Shown: positions 32,835 through 42,139, counted from the first letter of the stretch. The stretch: 64,000 nucleotides of DNA from Micromonospora sp. MA102 (GCF_025460765.1 NZ_JAMWEG010000009.1:1-64000), one strand, 5' to 3'. The notes: generated from the sequence alone by a model not told the origin. Program-made: numbers and translations.

Positions 32835-34658
32835 TCAGGGCAGGCTGAACCTCGTCGGCGGCGTGGTGTTCGGGAACGGGAAGCCACCACCGCCGCCGGT
32901 GCCGGGCGTCGTCGGCGTCGTGCCCGGCGACGGGGTGCCCGGGCTGGCGCTGTCGGTCGGCTCCACCGCGGCGATGTCGACGTAGATCGTCACCCGCTCG
33001 CCACGAGGCAGCTTCGAGTTGCCCTTGGGGGTCTGCCGGCTGACCTTGCCGGCCTTGTCCGGCGTGACATCGTCGCCGTCCAGCGTCCGTACCTGGTAAC
33101 CGGCGTTCTTCAGCAGTCTGGTCGCCTGGTCCTCGGACAGGCCGAGAACATCCGGCACCTCGTTGACGTTGCCTCGGGAGACCTTCACCTTCACCTCGGT
33201 CCCCGCGGTGACCGTGCTGCCCTCCTTGGGATCGACGCCGACAACGGTCCCCTTGGGCAGGCTGCTGTCGACGTCGTCGGAATCGACCTTGAGGTCCAGG
33301 TTCTCCAGCTGCTGCCTCACGTTGATGAACTGGGAGTTCACCAACCCGTCCGGGATGGTGACCTGCTTCGGGCCTCCGCAGATCTGGACCGTTACCGCGG
33401 TGTTCTTTTCCACCCGCTGGCCGAACGGCGGGTTCTGGCCGACCACGGTGCCCTTGTCGCAGGTGGTGTTCTGCACGGGCTCACCGGCCGTGAAGCGCAG
33501 CCCGGCCTGGGTGAGCGCGGCCTGCGCCTCCACCTGGGTGCGGCCCTGCAGCTGCGGCACGGAGACCTTCTCGGCGCCGGTCTGGTTGAGCCAGAGCGCG
33601 GTGGCCAGCGCGATGACCGCGAGCACGCCGAGCGCCGCGAAGGTGGCGATCACCCAGGCCGAGCTCTTCCGCTTGCGCGCGTCGCCGACCCGGGCCGGCG
33701 GCTGCTGGCGGGTCTGCGGGCCCATCACCTGGGTCTGCTGGTAGCCGCCGGCACCGGCCGGCGCCATCGGCATGGTCTCCTCGGCGGGCATGACCGGGGT
33801 GGCCAGCACCGGGCGGCCGGCGGCGGCGCGGAGCAGGTCCGCCCGCATCTCGCCGGCACTCTGGTAGCGGTTCAGCGGGTTCTTGGAGAGCGCCTTGAGG
33901 ACGATGGCGTCCACGGCGGGGTTGACGTCCGGGTTGATGGTGCTCGGCGTGGGCGGCTGCTCCCGCACGTGCTGGTAGGCGACGCTGACCGGGCTGTCGC
34001 CGACGAACGGCGGGTGCCCGCAGAGCAGCTCGAAGAGCACGCAGCCGGCCGCGTAGACGTCGGAGCGGGCGTCGACCGCCTCGCCGCGCGCCTGCTCGGG
34101 AGAGAGGTACTGCGCCGTGCCGATGACCGCGCTGGTCTGCGTCATCGTGGTGGCGCCGCTGGCCAGCGCCCGGGCGATGCCGAAGTCCATCACCTTGACC
34201 TGACCGGTCTGGGTCAGCATCACGTTGCCGGGCTTGATGTCCCGGTGGATGATCCCGTGCCGGTGGCTGAACTCCAGCGCCGCGCACATGTCGGCGCAGA
34301 TCTCCAGCGCCCGGCGCGGCTGGAGCCGGCCCTCGGCGCCGAGCACCTCCTTGAGGGTCCGCCCGTTGACGAACTCCATGACGATGAACGGCAGCGTCTC
34401 GCCGGTCGGGGCGGTCTCCTCGCCGGTGTCGTACACGGCGACGATGGCCGGGTGGTTCAGCGAGGCGGCGTTCTGCGCCTCCCGGCGGAACCGCATCTGG
34501 AAGGTCGCGTCCCGGGCCAGGTCGGCCCGGAGCATCTTGATCGCGACATCCCGACCGAGCCGGAGATCGCGACCGCGGTGCACCTCCGCCATGCCGCCGT
34601 AGCCGAGCAGCTCGCCGACCTGGTACCTGCCACCGAGCAGGCGGGCCTGCGCTGTCAT
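32835..34658 (-). CDS. pknB: Ser/Thr protein kinase PknB with extracellular PASTA domains
   Basis: The 607-residue receptor kinase has a cytosolic kinase domain over about residues 1-270: GYGGMAEVHRG, AIKML, catalytic HRDIKPGNVML, DFGIAR and an activation loop rich in Thr (GATTMTQTSAVIGTAQYLSPEQ). A juxtamembrane linker and one helix (AWVIATFAALGVLAVIALATALWL) follow. I count three PASTA domains outside rather than the four of M. tuberculosis PknB. It senses muropeptides or lipid II and phosphorylates division and wall-synthesis proteins. ATG 34658 overlaps the pknA stop by 4 bases. It is the last gene of the fhaA-pknB operon. Confidence 0.96.
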   Translation of the reverse strand: MTAQARLLGGRYQVGELLGYGGMAEVHRGRDLRLGRDVAIKMLRADLARDATFQMRFRREAQNAASLNHPAIVAVYDTGEETAPTGETLPFIVMEFVNGRTLKEVLGAEGRLQPRRALEICADMCAALEFSHRHGIIHRDIKPGNVMLTQTGQVKVMDFGIARALASGATTMTQTSAVIGTAQYLSPEQARGEAVDARSDVYAAGCVLFELLCGHPPFVGDSPVSVAYQHVREQPPTPSTINPDVNPAVDAIVLKALSKNPLNRYQSAGEMRADLLRAAAGRPVLATPVMPAEETMPMAPAGAGGYQQTQVMGPQTRQQPPARVGDARKRKSSAWVIATFAALGVLAVIALATALWLNQTGAEKVSVPQLQGRTQVEAQAALTQAGLRFTAGEPVQNTTCDKGTVVGQNPPFGQRVEKNTAVTVQICGGPKQVTIPDGLVNSQFINVRQQLENLDLKVDSDDVDSSLPKGTVVGVDPKEGSTVTAGTEVKVKVSRGNVNEVPDVLGLSEDQATRLLKNAGYQVRTLDGDDVTPDKAGKVSRQTPKGNSKLPRGERVTIYVDIAAVEPTDSASPGTPSPGTTPTTPGTGGGGGFPFPNTTPPTRFSLP

Positions 34659-36001
34659 CGCGTCTCTCGTCCTTCGCTCGTCGTCGTCTCGCCGCCAGCC
34701 GGCCGGAGCCGTACCTCACGACGGTACGACGTGGAAACCGGATAGTCGCCCCCGTGGGCCCGCACCGCGCCGGAGGTCACGCTGACCGGAGCAAGCGCGC
34801 CGGGGTCACCGGCCGCTGCGTTGTCCCGGATTCGGTAGGAAATGACCCCGGAACAGACGAGGATCAGCACGGCCAGCACGATGGCCAGCACCCACCGGCC
34901 GGCGTGGGACCGGCGCGGGGCGGGCGCGACCGGCGGGTGGGCGTACCCGAGGGGGTTGTGCTGCCGGGGCGGCGGGACGGGCGCCGCGCCGCGCGGCGCC
35001 ACCGGCGGGCGGGGCTGCGGGAGCGGCGCCACCGCGGTCGGGCGGGGCGCCACCGGCGGACGGGCGGCCACCGCGGGCGGGCGGGGCTGCGGTCGGGTGG
35101 CCGTCGGGACCTGCGCCCGCGCGGCCGGCGCGGCCGGGGAGGCGGGTACGCCGGAGATCGGGTGGCCGCCCCGCGCCTGCTGCGACAGGGCGAGCTTGGC
35201 CTGCCGGGAGACGCTCGCCAGCGCGGCGGCGCTGGGCCAGCGGGCCGCCGGGTCCTTCGCGAGGGCCCGCTCGACGATGGCCCGGACCTGCGGCGGGATG
35301 TCGGCGGGAAGCGGCCGGGGCGTCTCGCGCACGTGCTTCATGGCGATCTCGAGCGGGTTGTCCCCCTCGAAGGGCCGCCGGCCGGCCAGGCACTGGTACG
35401 CGACCACGCCGAGCGCGTACACGTCGGAGGCGGGGGTGGCGACGGCGCCGGTGGCCTGCTCGGGCGAGATGTAGGAGGCGGTGCCGAGCACCGAGCCGGC
35501 GGCGGTGAGCTGGCCGACCAGGTCGGAGCGGGCGATGCCGAAGTCGGTGAGCACCAGCGTGCCGTTGGGCCGGACCAGCAGGTTGCCGGGCTTCACGTCC
35601 CGGTGCACGATGCCCTTCTCGTGCGCGGCGTGCAGCGCGTCGGCGGCCTGGGCGAGCAGGGCCATCGTCCGGGCCGGGGTGAGCCGGCCGACCCGGCTGA
35701 GCGTCGAGGAGAGCGCGTCGCCCTCCACGTACTCCATGACGAGGAAGGCGATCTGCTGGTCGCTGCCGAAGTCGTAGACGTCGACCACGCCGGGGTGGTT
35801 GATGGTGGCCATGGTGCGCGCCTCGCCGCGGAACCGCTCGGCGAAGCCCGGCTCGTCGAGCAGGGCGGGGAGCAGGCTCTTGACGGCGACCGTACGGCCC
35901 AGCACCTGGTCGGTGCCGCGCCAGACGTCGCCCATGCCACCGCTGGCGATCCGCTCGTCGAGGCGGTAGCGGTTGCCGAGCTGCACACCCGGGCTGAGCA
36001 T
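34655..36001 (-). CDS. pknA: Ser/Thr protein kinase PknA
   Basis: The 448-residue kinase begins MLSPGVQLGNRYRLDERIASGGMGDVW with the P-loop, AVKSL lysine, HRDVKPGNLLV catalytic loop and DFGIARSDLVGQLTAAGSVLGTASYISPEQ activation segment. A long Pro/Arg-rich linker (about residues 285-400) leads to a single membrane helix (WVLAIVLAVLILVCSGVISY) and a short external tail, as in mycobacterial PknA. It regulates growth and septation with PknB. ATG 36001 is chosen as it begins the kinase fold and lies one base from the pbpA stop codon. It overlaps pknB by 4 bases. Confidence 0.95.
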   Translation of the reverse strand: MLSPGVQLGNRYRLDERIASGGMGDVWRGTDQVLGRTVAVKSLLPALLDEPGFAERFRGEARTMATINHPGVVDVYDFGSDQQIAFLVMEYVEGDALSSTLSRVGRLTPARTMALLAQAADALHAAHEKGIVHRDVKPGNLLVRPNGTLVLTDFGIARSDLVGQLTAAGSVLGTASYISPEQATGAVATPASDVYALGVVAYQCLAGRRPFEGDNPLEIAMKHVRETPRPLPADIPPQVRAIVERALAKDPAARWPSAAALASVSRQAKLALSQQARGGHPISGVPASPAAPAARAQVPTATRPQPRPPAVAARPPVAPRPTAVAPLPQPRPPVAPRGAAPVPPPRQHNPLGYAHPPVAPAPRRSHAGRWVLAIVLAVLILVCSGVISYRIRDNAAAGDPGALAPVSVTSGAVRAHGGDYPVSTSYRREVRLRPAGGETTTSEGRETR

Positions 36002-36002
36002 G

Positions 36003-37505
36003 TCAGCGGCCTTCCGCGATGGCCGCCGCCATGATCCGGCCGCCGATCCGGGCCGCCTCGGCGCTGCCGCCGCTGCCCGCCTGCTCCAGCTCGACACACA
36101 CCGCCGAGACCGGGGTGCCGTTCTTGTCCAGCGCGAAGCCGATGAACCAGCCGTGGTCGGGGGTGTTCGGGCCGGACTGGGCGGTGCCGGTCTTGCCGCC
36201 GACGGTGTAGCCCTCGATGGCGGCCTTCCGGCCGGTGCCCTCCTTCACCACGTTGACCATCATGTCCTGCAGGTCGGCCGCGACCGGGCCGCTGACGGGC
36301 CGGCGCAACTCGCGCGGCTTGGCGGCGTCGTAGACGGTGGTGCGGTCCGGTCCGAGGAGCTGCTTGACCAGGAACGGCCGCATCTGGCTGCCGCCGTTGG
36401 CGACCGTGGCGGCGATCAGCGCGCCCTGCAGCGGAGTCATCCGCACGTCACGCTGGCCGATGGAGGACTGGGCCAGCGCGGCCGGGTCGGTGCCGCCACC
36501 GGGCGCGGCCATCTCGCCGGTACGGCTGGCCGCCACCGGCAGACCGCCGTCCTCGCCCGTCTCGCCGACGGTGAGGTCGTCCTCCTCGAAGCCGAACGCG
36601 CGGGCCTTCTCCTTGAGCTTGTCCGCGCCGAGCCGGACGCCGAGCTGGGCAAAGCCGGTGTTGCAGGACTCGGTCACCGCGTCCCGCAGCGTGACCTGGG
36701 CCTCCGGGCAGATCGACGGGGCGGCGTTGCGGATCGGCTGGCCCGAGGTGGGCGGTGTGTAGCTCGACCCGGCCGGGATCTCGGTCTGCTGGGTGACACC
36801 GTTCTCCAGCGCCGCCGCGGCCACCACGATCTTGAAGGTGGAGCCGGGTGGCAGCGTCTCGGACAGGGCCCGGTTCGCCAGCGGGCGGTCCTTGTCCTGT
36901 TCGAGCGCGTTGTGCGCCTTCGTGGCAGCGCCCGTGTCGTGGCTGGCCAGCGGGTTCGGGTCGAAGCTCGGCATGGAGACCAGGGCCTGCACCGCCCCGG
37001 TCCGCGGGTCGATCGCGATGGCCGCGCCCCGTCTGGCCCCCACCTGGTTGTCGTTGAGCTGCTTGTACGCCGTCTCCTGGGCCCGCTTGGAGAGGGTCAG
37101 CAGCACGTTGCCGCCACCGGTCTGGTCACCGGTGAACATGTCCTTGATCCGGTTGGCGATGAGCTGGTCGCTGGTGCCGGCGAGGAAGTCGTTCTCCAGC
37201 CGCTCGATGCCGGTGTCGGCCAGGTTGACCGGCTTGTAGCCGAGCACGTGCGCGTACATCGCGCCACCGGGGTAGGTGCGCTGGAACTTCAGCTTGCCGT
37301 CGGTCTCCTTGCTGAGCGCGACCGCGGTGCCGCCGACCTCGATGTTGCCGCGCTTGCGGTCGTACTCGGCGACCTGGACGCGGCCGTTGTAGTCGCTGTT
37401 GCGGTATTCGTCGGCCTTGTAGCCCTGGATCCAGTTCAGGTTGGCGAAGAGCAGCCCGAACAGGATCATGACGACGACGCCGACGCGGCGCAGGGGTGCG
37501 TTCAC
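36003..37505 (-). CDS. pbpA: Penicillin-binding protein A (class B transpeptidase)
   Basis: The 500-residue transpeptidase has one N-terminal helix (VGVVVMILFGLLFANLNWIQ), a dimerisation region and a penicillin-binding domain with SxxK (PPGSTFKIVV), SxN (ESCNTGFAQ) and KTGT (GGKTGTAQSG). It cross-links peptidoglycan at sites of growth and septation and works with the adjacent RodA glycosyltransferase. It has no PASTA domain. GTG 37505 overlaps the rodA stop by 4 bases, so translation is coupled. Phosphorylation by PknB of PbpA is known in mycobacteria; sites here are not checked. Confidence 0.95.
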   Translation of the reverse strand: MNAPLRRVGVVVMILFGLLFANLNWIQGYKADEYRNSDYNGRVQVAEYDRKRGNIEVGGTAVALSKETDGKLKFQRTYPGGAMYAHVLGYKPVNLADTGIERLENDFLAGTSDQLIANRIKDMFTGDQTGGGNVLLTLSKRAQETAYKQLNDNQVGARRGAAIAIDPRTGAVQALVSMPSFDPNPLASHDTGAATKAHNALEQDKDRPLANRALSETLPPGSTFKIVVAAAALENGVTQQTEIPAGSSYTPPTSGQPIRNAAPSICPEAQVTLRDAVTESCNTGFAQLGVRLGADKLKEKARAFGFEEDDLTVGETGEDGGLPVAASRTGEMAAPGGGTDPAALAQSSIGQRDVRMTPLQGALIAATVANGGSQMRPFLVKQLLGPDRTTVYDAAKPRELRRPVSGPVAADLQDMMVNVVKEGTGRKAAIEGYTVGGKTGTAQSGPNTPDHGWFIGFALDKNGTPVSAVCVELEQAGSGGSAEAARIGGRIMAAAIAEGR

Positions 37506-38992
37506 GGCCGGATCACCTCCGTGGGGGCACCGTGCAGCTGCTCCGGCGGGCCACCCGACGGCCGGGCCGCCGGGCCGCCGCCTCCGGTCACCGGCCGGCG
37601 GGCGCCGTCGGAGACCCGGAGCAGCACCGCGATCAGCAGCCAGTTCGCCATCAGCGAGGAGCCACCGGCGGAGAGGAACGGGGTGGTCTGGCCGGTCAGC
37701 GGGATGAGCTTGCTGATCCCGCCGACGATGACGAAGACCTGCAGGCCCAAGGTGAAGGCCAGGCCACCGGCGAGCAGCTTGCCGAACGAGTCCCGGACCG
37801 CCAGCGCGGCACGCAGCCCCCGCTCGACGATCAGCAGGTAAACCACCAGCAGCGCGGAGAGGCCGAACAGGCCGATCTCCTCACCGATGCCGGCGAAGAT
37901 GAAGTCGGTCTGCACCTCGGGCAGCAGGGTGGGCTGGCCACCGCCCGGGCCCGCCCCGAACAGGCCGCCGGTGCCGAGCGTGAGCAGCCCCTGGACGAGC
38001 TGGTAGCCCCGGTCGTACGGCTCGGCGAAGGGGTCCAGCCAGATCTGGGCCCGGTCGTAGAAGTTGGCGAACGGGCCGCCCACCGTGCTGCCCAGCACGT
38101 ACGCCAGGTAGGCGCCGCCGAAGAACAGGATCAGGCCGATGAGCAGCCAGCTCACCCGTTCGGTGGCGATGTAGAGCGTCACCACGAACATGCCGAAGTA
38201 GAGCAGCGACGTGCCCAGGTCCTTCTCGAAGACCAGCACCAGGAGGCTGATCAACCAGACCACGAGCACCGGGCCGAGGTCCCGGCCGCGCGGGAAGTCG
38301 ATGCCGAGCACCCGGCGGCTGGCCAGCGAGAGCACCTCGCGCTTGCGGACCAGGTAGTAGGCGAAGAAGGCGAGCAGGGCCAGCTTGGCGAACTCACCGG
38401 GCTGGATGGAGAACCCGCCGAGCCGGATCCACAGCTTCGCGCCGTTGATCTCCGAGAACCGCCCCGGCAGCACCGCCGGGATCATCACCAGCACGATGCC
38501 GGCCAACCCCAGGGTGTACGCGTAGCGCGAAAGCGAGCGGTGGTCCCGCATGATCGCCAGCAGCCCGGCGGCGAGCACCACCGCGGCGAGCGTCCAGGCG
38601 AGCTGGCGCCCGCCGGTGCCGGCGAAGATGGCCAGGGTCTCCCGCTGCTCGGGAGGGGACTGGGCCAGGTCGTAGCGACGCAGGAAGCCGACGCCGATGC
38701 CGTTGAGCAGGGCGACGGCCGGCAGCAGCGCCGGGTCGGCGAACGGCGCCAGCCAGCGGATCACCAGGTGCAGGCCCAGGAAGACCAGCCCCAGCGCGGC
38801 GGCCGGGATCCAGAAGTCCGGGGTGACCGTGTCCAGCACGTTCGCCTCGACCGTCGCCGCGTACGCCGCCACCAGGACCATGGCGAGCAGGAGCAGGGAC
38901 AGCTCGGCGTTGCGCCGGGACCGGGCCAGGCGCACGCCGGGCTGCTCGCCCGTCGAGGCGGGCGAGGCGGCCGGTGCGGCGGCTGCGGTCAC
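37502..38992 (-). CDS. rodA: RodA/FtsW-family peptidoglycan glycosyltransferase
   Basis: The 496-residue SEDS protein has about ten to twelve membrane helices and conserved loops such as WIRLGGFSIQPGEFAKLALL, FEKDLGTSLLYFG and the terminal MIPLTGQTTPFLSAGGSSLMANW-like region. SEDS enzymes polymerise lipid II glycan strands together with a class B PBP, here PbpA. The Pro/Ser N-terminus and Gly/Pro-rich C-terminus are cytoplasmic. GTG 38992 is chosen and lies 28 bases after the pstP stop. In mycobacteria this locus supports septal and polar growth. Confidence 0.95.
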   Translation of the reverse strand: MTAAAAPAASPASTGEQPGVRLARSRRNAELSLLLLAMVLVAAYAATVEANVLDTVTPDFWIPAAALGLVFLGLHLVIRWLAPFADPALLPAVALLNGIGVGFLRRYDLAQSPPEQRETLAIFAGTGGRQLAWTLAAVVLAAGLLAIMRDHRSLSRYAYTLGLAGIVLVMIPAVLPGRFSEINGAKLWIRLGGFSIQPGEFAKLALLAFFAYYLVRKREVLSLASRRVLGIDFPRGRDLGPVLVVWLISLLVLVFEKDLGTSLLYFGMFVVTLYIATERVSWLLIGLILFFGGAYLAYVLGSTVGGPFANFYDRAQIWLDPFAEPYDRGYQLVQGLLTLGTGGLFGAGPGGGQPTLLPEVQTDFIFAGIGEEIGLFGLSALLVVYLLIVERGLRAALAVRDSFGKLLAGGLAFTLGLQVFVIVGGISKLIPLTGQTTPFLSAGGSSLMANWLLIAVLLRVSDGARRPVTGGGGPAARPSGGPPEQLHGAPTEVIRP

Positions 38993-39020
38993 GGATGTGT
39001 CCTCAGGGTCGAGCCGGCGC

Positions 39021-40460
39021 TCACTCGGGCGACCGGCAGCCGGCCGGGTCGACCGGCGGAACCGTGTCGGAGGGGCCGGCGTCGGGCGTGGTGGTCGGCG
39101 TCGTCGTCGGGGTCGCGGCGACCGTGGCCGTGGCCGTGGCCGTGGGGACGGCGCTGCCGTTGACCGCCGGCGCCGACGGGCTGTCGGCCGCGGACGGGGT
39201 CGGGCTGGCGGGTCCGGCCGTCGGGCTGGGCGGGCAGAGCGGCTTCAGGTTCGGGTTGGCCGGGTCGTCGCTGGTCAGCTCGGCCAGCCGGCGCTCGGCG
39301 TCCGGCTCGCTCTTCGCCTGGATGCCCTGCTTGACCTGCTCCTGGGCGGCCTGGGTGAGGTCGTCGAGCCTGGCGTCGCTGGTGGCGTGCACGTTGGACA
39401 GGTCGAGCCCGGCGACCTGGCCCGGGACCCCGCGGAACACGGCGAGCTGCCCCTCGTCGGTGGCGCCGACGTAGTACTGCCGCTGCGTGTAGTTCCACCC
39501 GCCGAAGAGGCCGCCCCCGACGATGACCAGCAGAGCCAGCAGCATCGCCGCGGTGCGCAGCGGGTGCCCGCGACGCCGCTCGGGCTCGTCGTCGCGGCTG
39601 TCCGCCGGCTCCTCGGGCGCGGGCGCACGGGGAGCCGACAGCGCCGAGGCGCGGGCTGCCGGGGTGGAGACGTCGGCCGAGGTGGCCATGCCGCGGTCCC
39701 GGGCGGCGGCGCCGCCGACGATCGGGGACGCCTCGACGATGTCCTGGTCGGTGGCGTCCGCGATGATCACGGTGATGTTGTCCGGGCCGCCGCCGCGCAG
39801 CGCGAGCTGCACCAGGCGTTCCACGCACTGCTGCGGGTCGGTGTATTCGCGCATCGTGTCGGCGATGGTGTCCGCGCTGACCACACCGGACAGGCCGTCC
39901 GAGCAGATCAGGTAGCGGTCACCGGGGAGCACCTGCCGGACGCTGTATTCCGGGTCGATGTCCCGGCCGTCCAGCGCCCGGGTGAGCAGCGAGCGCTGGG
40001 GGTGGCTGCTCGCCTCCTCCGCGCTGATCCGGCCCTCGTCGACGAGCATCTGGACGTACGTGTCGTCCTTGGTGATCTGGGCGAACTCGCCGTTGCGCAG
40101 GAGATAGGCCCGCGAGTCACCGATGTGGACCATGCCGATCTTGCTGCCCGAGAAGAGGGTCGCGGTCAGCGTGGTGCCCATCCCCTCCAGTTGCGGGTTG
40201 GCGTCCACGGTGTCGCGGAGCTGTTGGTTGGCGGTGCCGACGGCGGAACGCAGCGCGTCGACGAGGGCGTCCCCGGGGACGTCCTCGTCCAGGGGCGCCA
40301 TGGCACCGATGACGATGTTGCTGGCGACGTCACCGGCGGCCATGCCGCCCATGCCGTCGGCAACGGCGAGTAGCCGCGGCCCGGCGTAGACGGAATCCTG
40401 ATTACCGTCTCGGATCAGACCGCGGTCGCTGTGGGCCGCGTAGCGCAGGGTCAGAGTCAT
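39021..40460 (-). CDS. pstP: PP2C-family Ser/Thr phosphatase PstP
   Basis: The 479-residue phosphatase reverses PknA/PknB phosphorylation. The cytosolic PP2C domain (residues 1-240) has SDRGLIRDGNQDS, LLAVADGMGGMAAGD, MVHIGDSRAYLLR, LICSDGLSGVV and GGGPDNITVII, all metal-binding sites intact. A linker leads to one membrane helix (TAAMLLALLVIVGGGLFGGW) and an external Pro/Thr-rich tail. GTG/ATG start: ATG 40460 overlaps the fhaB stop by 4 bases. It lies in the classical order between fhaB and rodA. Confidence 0.96.
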   Translation of the reverse strand: MTLTLRYAAHSDRGLIRDGNQDSVYAGPRLLAVADGMGGMAAGDVASNIVIGAMAPLDEDVPGDALVDALRSAVGTANQQLRDTVDANPQLEGMGTTLTATLFSGSKIGMVHIGDSRAYLLRNGEFAQITKDDTYVQMLVDEGRISAEEASSHPQRSLLTRALDGRDIDPEYSVRQVLPGDRYLICSDGLSGVVSADTIADTMREYTDPQQCVERLVQLALRGGGPDNITVIIADATDQDIVEASPIVGGAAARDRGMATSADVSTPAARASALSAPRAPAPEEPADSRDDEPERRRGHPLRTAAMLLALLVIVGGGLFGGWNYTQRQYYVGATDEGQLAVFRGVPGQVAGLDLSNVHATSDARLDDLTQAAQEQVKQGIQAKSEPDAERRLAELTSDDPANPNLKPLCPPSPTAGPASPTPSAADSPSAPAVNGSAVPTATATATVAATPTTTPTTTPDAGPSDTVPPVDPAGCRSPE

Positions 40461-40942
40461 GGCCGTAATTCGAGGGAAGTGCGGCCGATCCGGATCGGCA
40501 CGCCGAGGGGGACGGGGGTTGGTCCGGTGACCTTAGCGCGGTCCAGGTAGGTGCCGTTAGTCGATCCGAGGTCCTCGACGAACCACTGCCCGTCGCGCGG
40601 CACGAGCCGGGCGTGCCGTGCCGAAGCGTAGTCGTCGGTGATCACCAGAGTCGAGTCCTCGGCCCGGCCGATCGTGATCTGGGCCTCCCCGAGGGTGATC
40701 CGGGTGCCGGCCAGTTGACCGGCGGTGACCACCAGCTGGTGCGCGGCCCTGCCCCGCTTCACCTTCGCCGGCTTCGCCGCCTGCCCGGTCGACGCCCCGA
40801 CCGCGCGCGGCGCGGCCACCAGGCGACCCGACCGGGCCCCGGCGAAGAGGTCCCGGCGGATCACCCCGACCACCGTGAACACGAAGATCCACAGCAGGAT
40901 GAGGAACCCGAACCGGGCGACGGTGATGACGAGTTCCGGCAA
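40457..40942 (-). CDS. fhaB: FHA-domain protein FhaB (FipA)
   Basis: The 161-residue protein has an N-terminal membrane helix (FGFLILLWIFVFTVVGVI) and a C-terminal FHA domain with the phosphothreonine-binding loops GRAEDSTLVI, SARHARL and GSTNGTYLD. FhaB/FipA recruits phosphorylated partners (FtsZ and FtsQ in mycobacteria) to the divisome. The start GTG/ATG at 40942 lies 6 bases after the fhaA stop. It overlaps pstP by 4 bases. The domain is expected to read phosphorylation by PknA/PknB. Confidence 0.94.
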   Translation of the reverse strand: MPELVITVARFGFLILLWIFVFTVVGVIRRDLFAGARSGRLVAAPRAVGASTGQAAKPAKVKRGRAAHQLVVTAGQLAGTRITLGEAQITIGRAEDSTLVITDDYASARHARLVPRDGQWFVEDLGSTNGTYLDRAKVTGPTPVPLGVPIRIGRTSLELRP

Positions 40943-40948
40943 CGCGGG

Positions 40949-41710
40949 TCAGCCGTCCACGCGGAAGGTCAGGGTCGTCGTGCCGAGCTGGATCATGTCG
41001 CCCGGGTTGAGGGCGACCGCGGAGACGCGCTGGCCGTTGACCATCGTGCCGTTGGTGGAGCCGAGGTCGGTCAGCACGACCTGGCCGCCGTCGAAGTCCA
41101 GCCGGGCGTGGCGCCGGGAGATGCCGACGTCGGGCAGGCGCAGGTTGGCCTGGTCGCCGCGGCCGATCACGGTCGAACCCATCTGGAGCGGGTAGGTGCG
41201 GCCGTCGCCCGAGACCAGGCGGACGTTGCGGCCACCGCCGTGCCCCGGGGGCGGACCGTAGCCGCCGCCCTGGTCGTAGGCGGGGTAGGCCGGGGCGGCG
41301 TCGTAGCCACCGGGCGCGGAGACCGGGGCGACGTCGCCGCCGGTGTAGACCTCCGCGGTGACCCGGAACATGCCGGTGTCCAGCCCCTCACCACGTTCGA
41401 CCTCGACGATCACGTCGCCGTAGACCGTCCACGCCTGCTCGCCGATGAACTCCGCCTGCGACTGGGCCAGCTCCTGGGCCAGCGCGGCGGCGTACGGCGC
41501 CAGCCGACTGTGGTCGTACGGCGAGAGATCGATCACGTAGCGGTTGGGCACCAACGTGCGCCCACCGGCCAGGATCGCCTTGTGCGCCTCGGCCTCCCGC
41601 TGCATGGCGTTGAGGATCTCCACGGGGTGGACCACCCCTTTGAAGACCTTGGCGAAGGCCCCCTCGACCAGGCCTTCCAGACGCTTCTCGAAGCGTTGCA
41701 GCACGCTCAC
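40949..41710 (-). CDS. fhaA: FHA-domain protein FhaA
   Basis: The 253-residue protein has an N-terminal DUF3662 domain (VLQRFEKRLEGLVEGAFAKVFKG, then PVEILNAMQREAEAHKAIL) over residues 1-125 and a flexible Gly/Pro/Tyr linker. A C-terminal FHA domain has GRGDQANLRL, SRRHARLDF and GSTNGTMVNG. FhaA binds phosphorylated partners such as the MviN pseudokinase and regulates wall synthesis in mycobacteria. GTG 41710 is chosen because GAGGAGGA lies 5 bases upstream. It is the first gene of the seven-gene operon leading to pknB; a -10-like TACCAT lies about 20 bases before it. Confidence 0.94.
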   Translation of the reverse strand: MSVLQRFEKRLEGLVEGAFAKVFKGVVHPVEILNAMQREAEAHKAILAGGRTLVPNRYVIDLSPYDHSRLAPYAAALAQELAQSQAEFIGEQAWTVYGDVIVEVERGEGLDTGMFRVTAEVYTGGDVAPVSAPGGYDAAPAYPAYDQGGGYGPPPGHGGGRNVRLVSGDGRTYPLQMGSTVIGRGDQANLRLPDVGISRRHARLDFDGGQVVLTDLGSTNGTMVNGQRVSAVALNPGDMIQLGTTTLTFRVDG

Positions 41711-41835
41711 CGGCTCCTCCTCGGGTCCCGAGGCAATGATGGTATCCGGACACCGCCTCCGCAGCTCACACGCCGCTCGGCCGGCTGCCGGCGGCCCGTT
41801 CGTGACCAGCCCCGCGATCGTGCTAAAGTTTCGTC

Positions 41836-41862
41836 CGCCACGAACGGTGATCGCTCGTGGCG
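41836..41862. promoter_or_regulatory. Inverted repeat between fhaA and tRNA-Leu
   Basis: Arms CGCCACGA (41836-41843) and TCGTGGCG (41855-41862) flank 11 bases. It sits between the divergent fhaA operon and the tRNA-Leu, next to a TAAAGT hexamer. It may be an operator or a leader hairpin; no binding protein can be named. Confidence 0.3.
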
Positions 41863-41946
41863 ATGACCGGGAACAGCGTAATATGTCCGGGCACCCGCCG
41901 CAGATGGTGGGAGCGGGATGAGATACGGTGTTGCAGGTCAAGCCAC

Positions 41947-42032
41947 GGGGAAGTGGCGGAATGGCAGACGCGCACGGTTCAGGTCCGTGTGCCCGAAAGG
42001 GCGTGGGGGTTCAACTCCCCCCTTCCCCACCA
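41947..42032 (+). tRNA. tRNA-Leu (anticodon CAG)
   Basis: A class II tRNA with acceptor GGGGAAG/CTTCCCC, anticodon stem CACGG/CCGTG and loop TTCAGGT (anticodon CAG). It has a long variable arm with CCCGAAAGGG and a T-arm GGGGG-TTCAACT-CCCCC. Discriminator A is followed by an encoded CCA. A tRNA-Leu at this place next to fhaA is conserved in related genera. Confidence 0.96.
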
Positions 42033-42035
42033 ACA

Positions 42036-42064
42036 CGAGGGCTCCGCACTCAGCGGGGCCCTCG
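42036..42064 (+). terminator. Hairpin terminator after tRNA-Leu
   Basis: Outer arms CGAGGGC/GCCCTCG and inner arms CCGC/GCGG form an 11-bp hairpin just 3 bases after the tRNA CCA. Confidence 0.6.
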
Positions 42065-42139
42065 CGCCGTATCGGGGCGTGCCGGACGTCACGCTATGCT
42101 CCGATGGTTTCCCTGCCCCAGATGGACCAGGAGTGGCGT

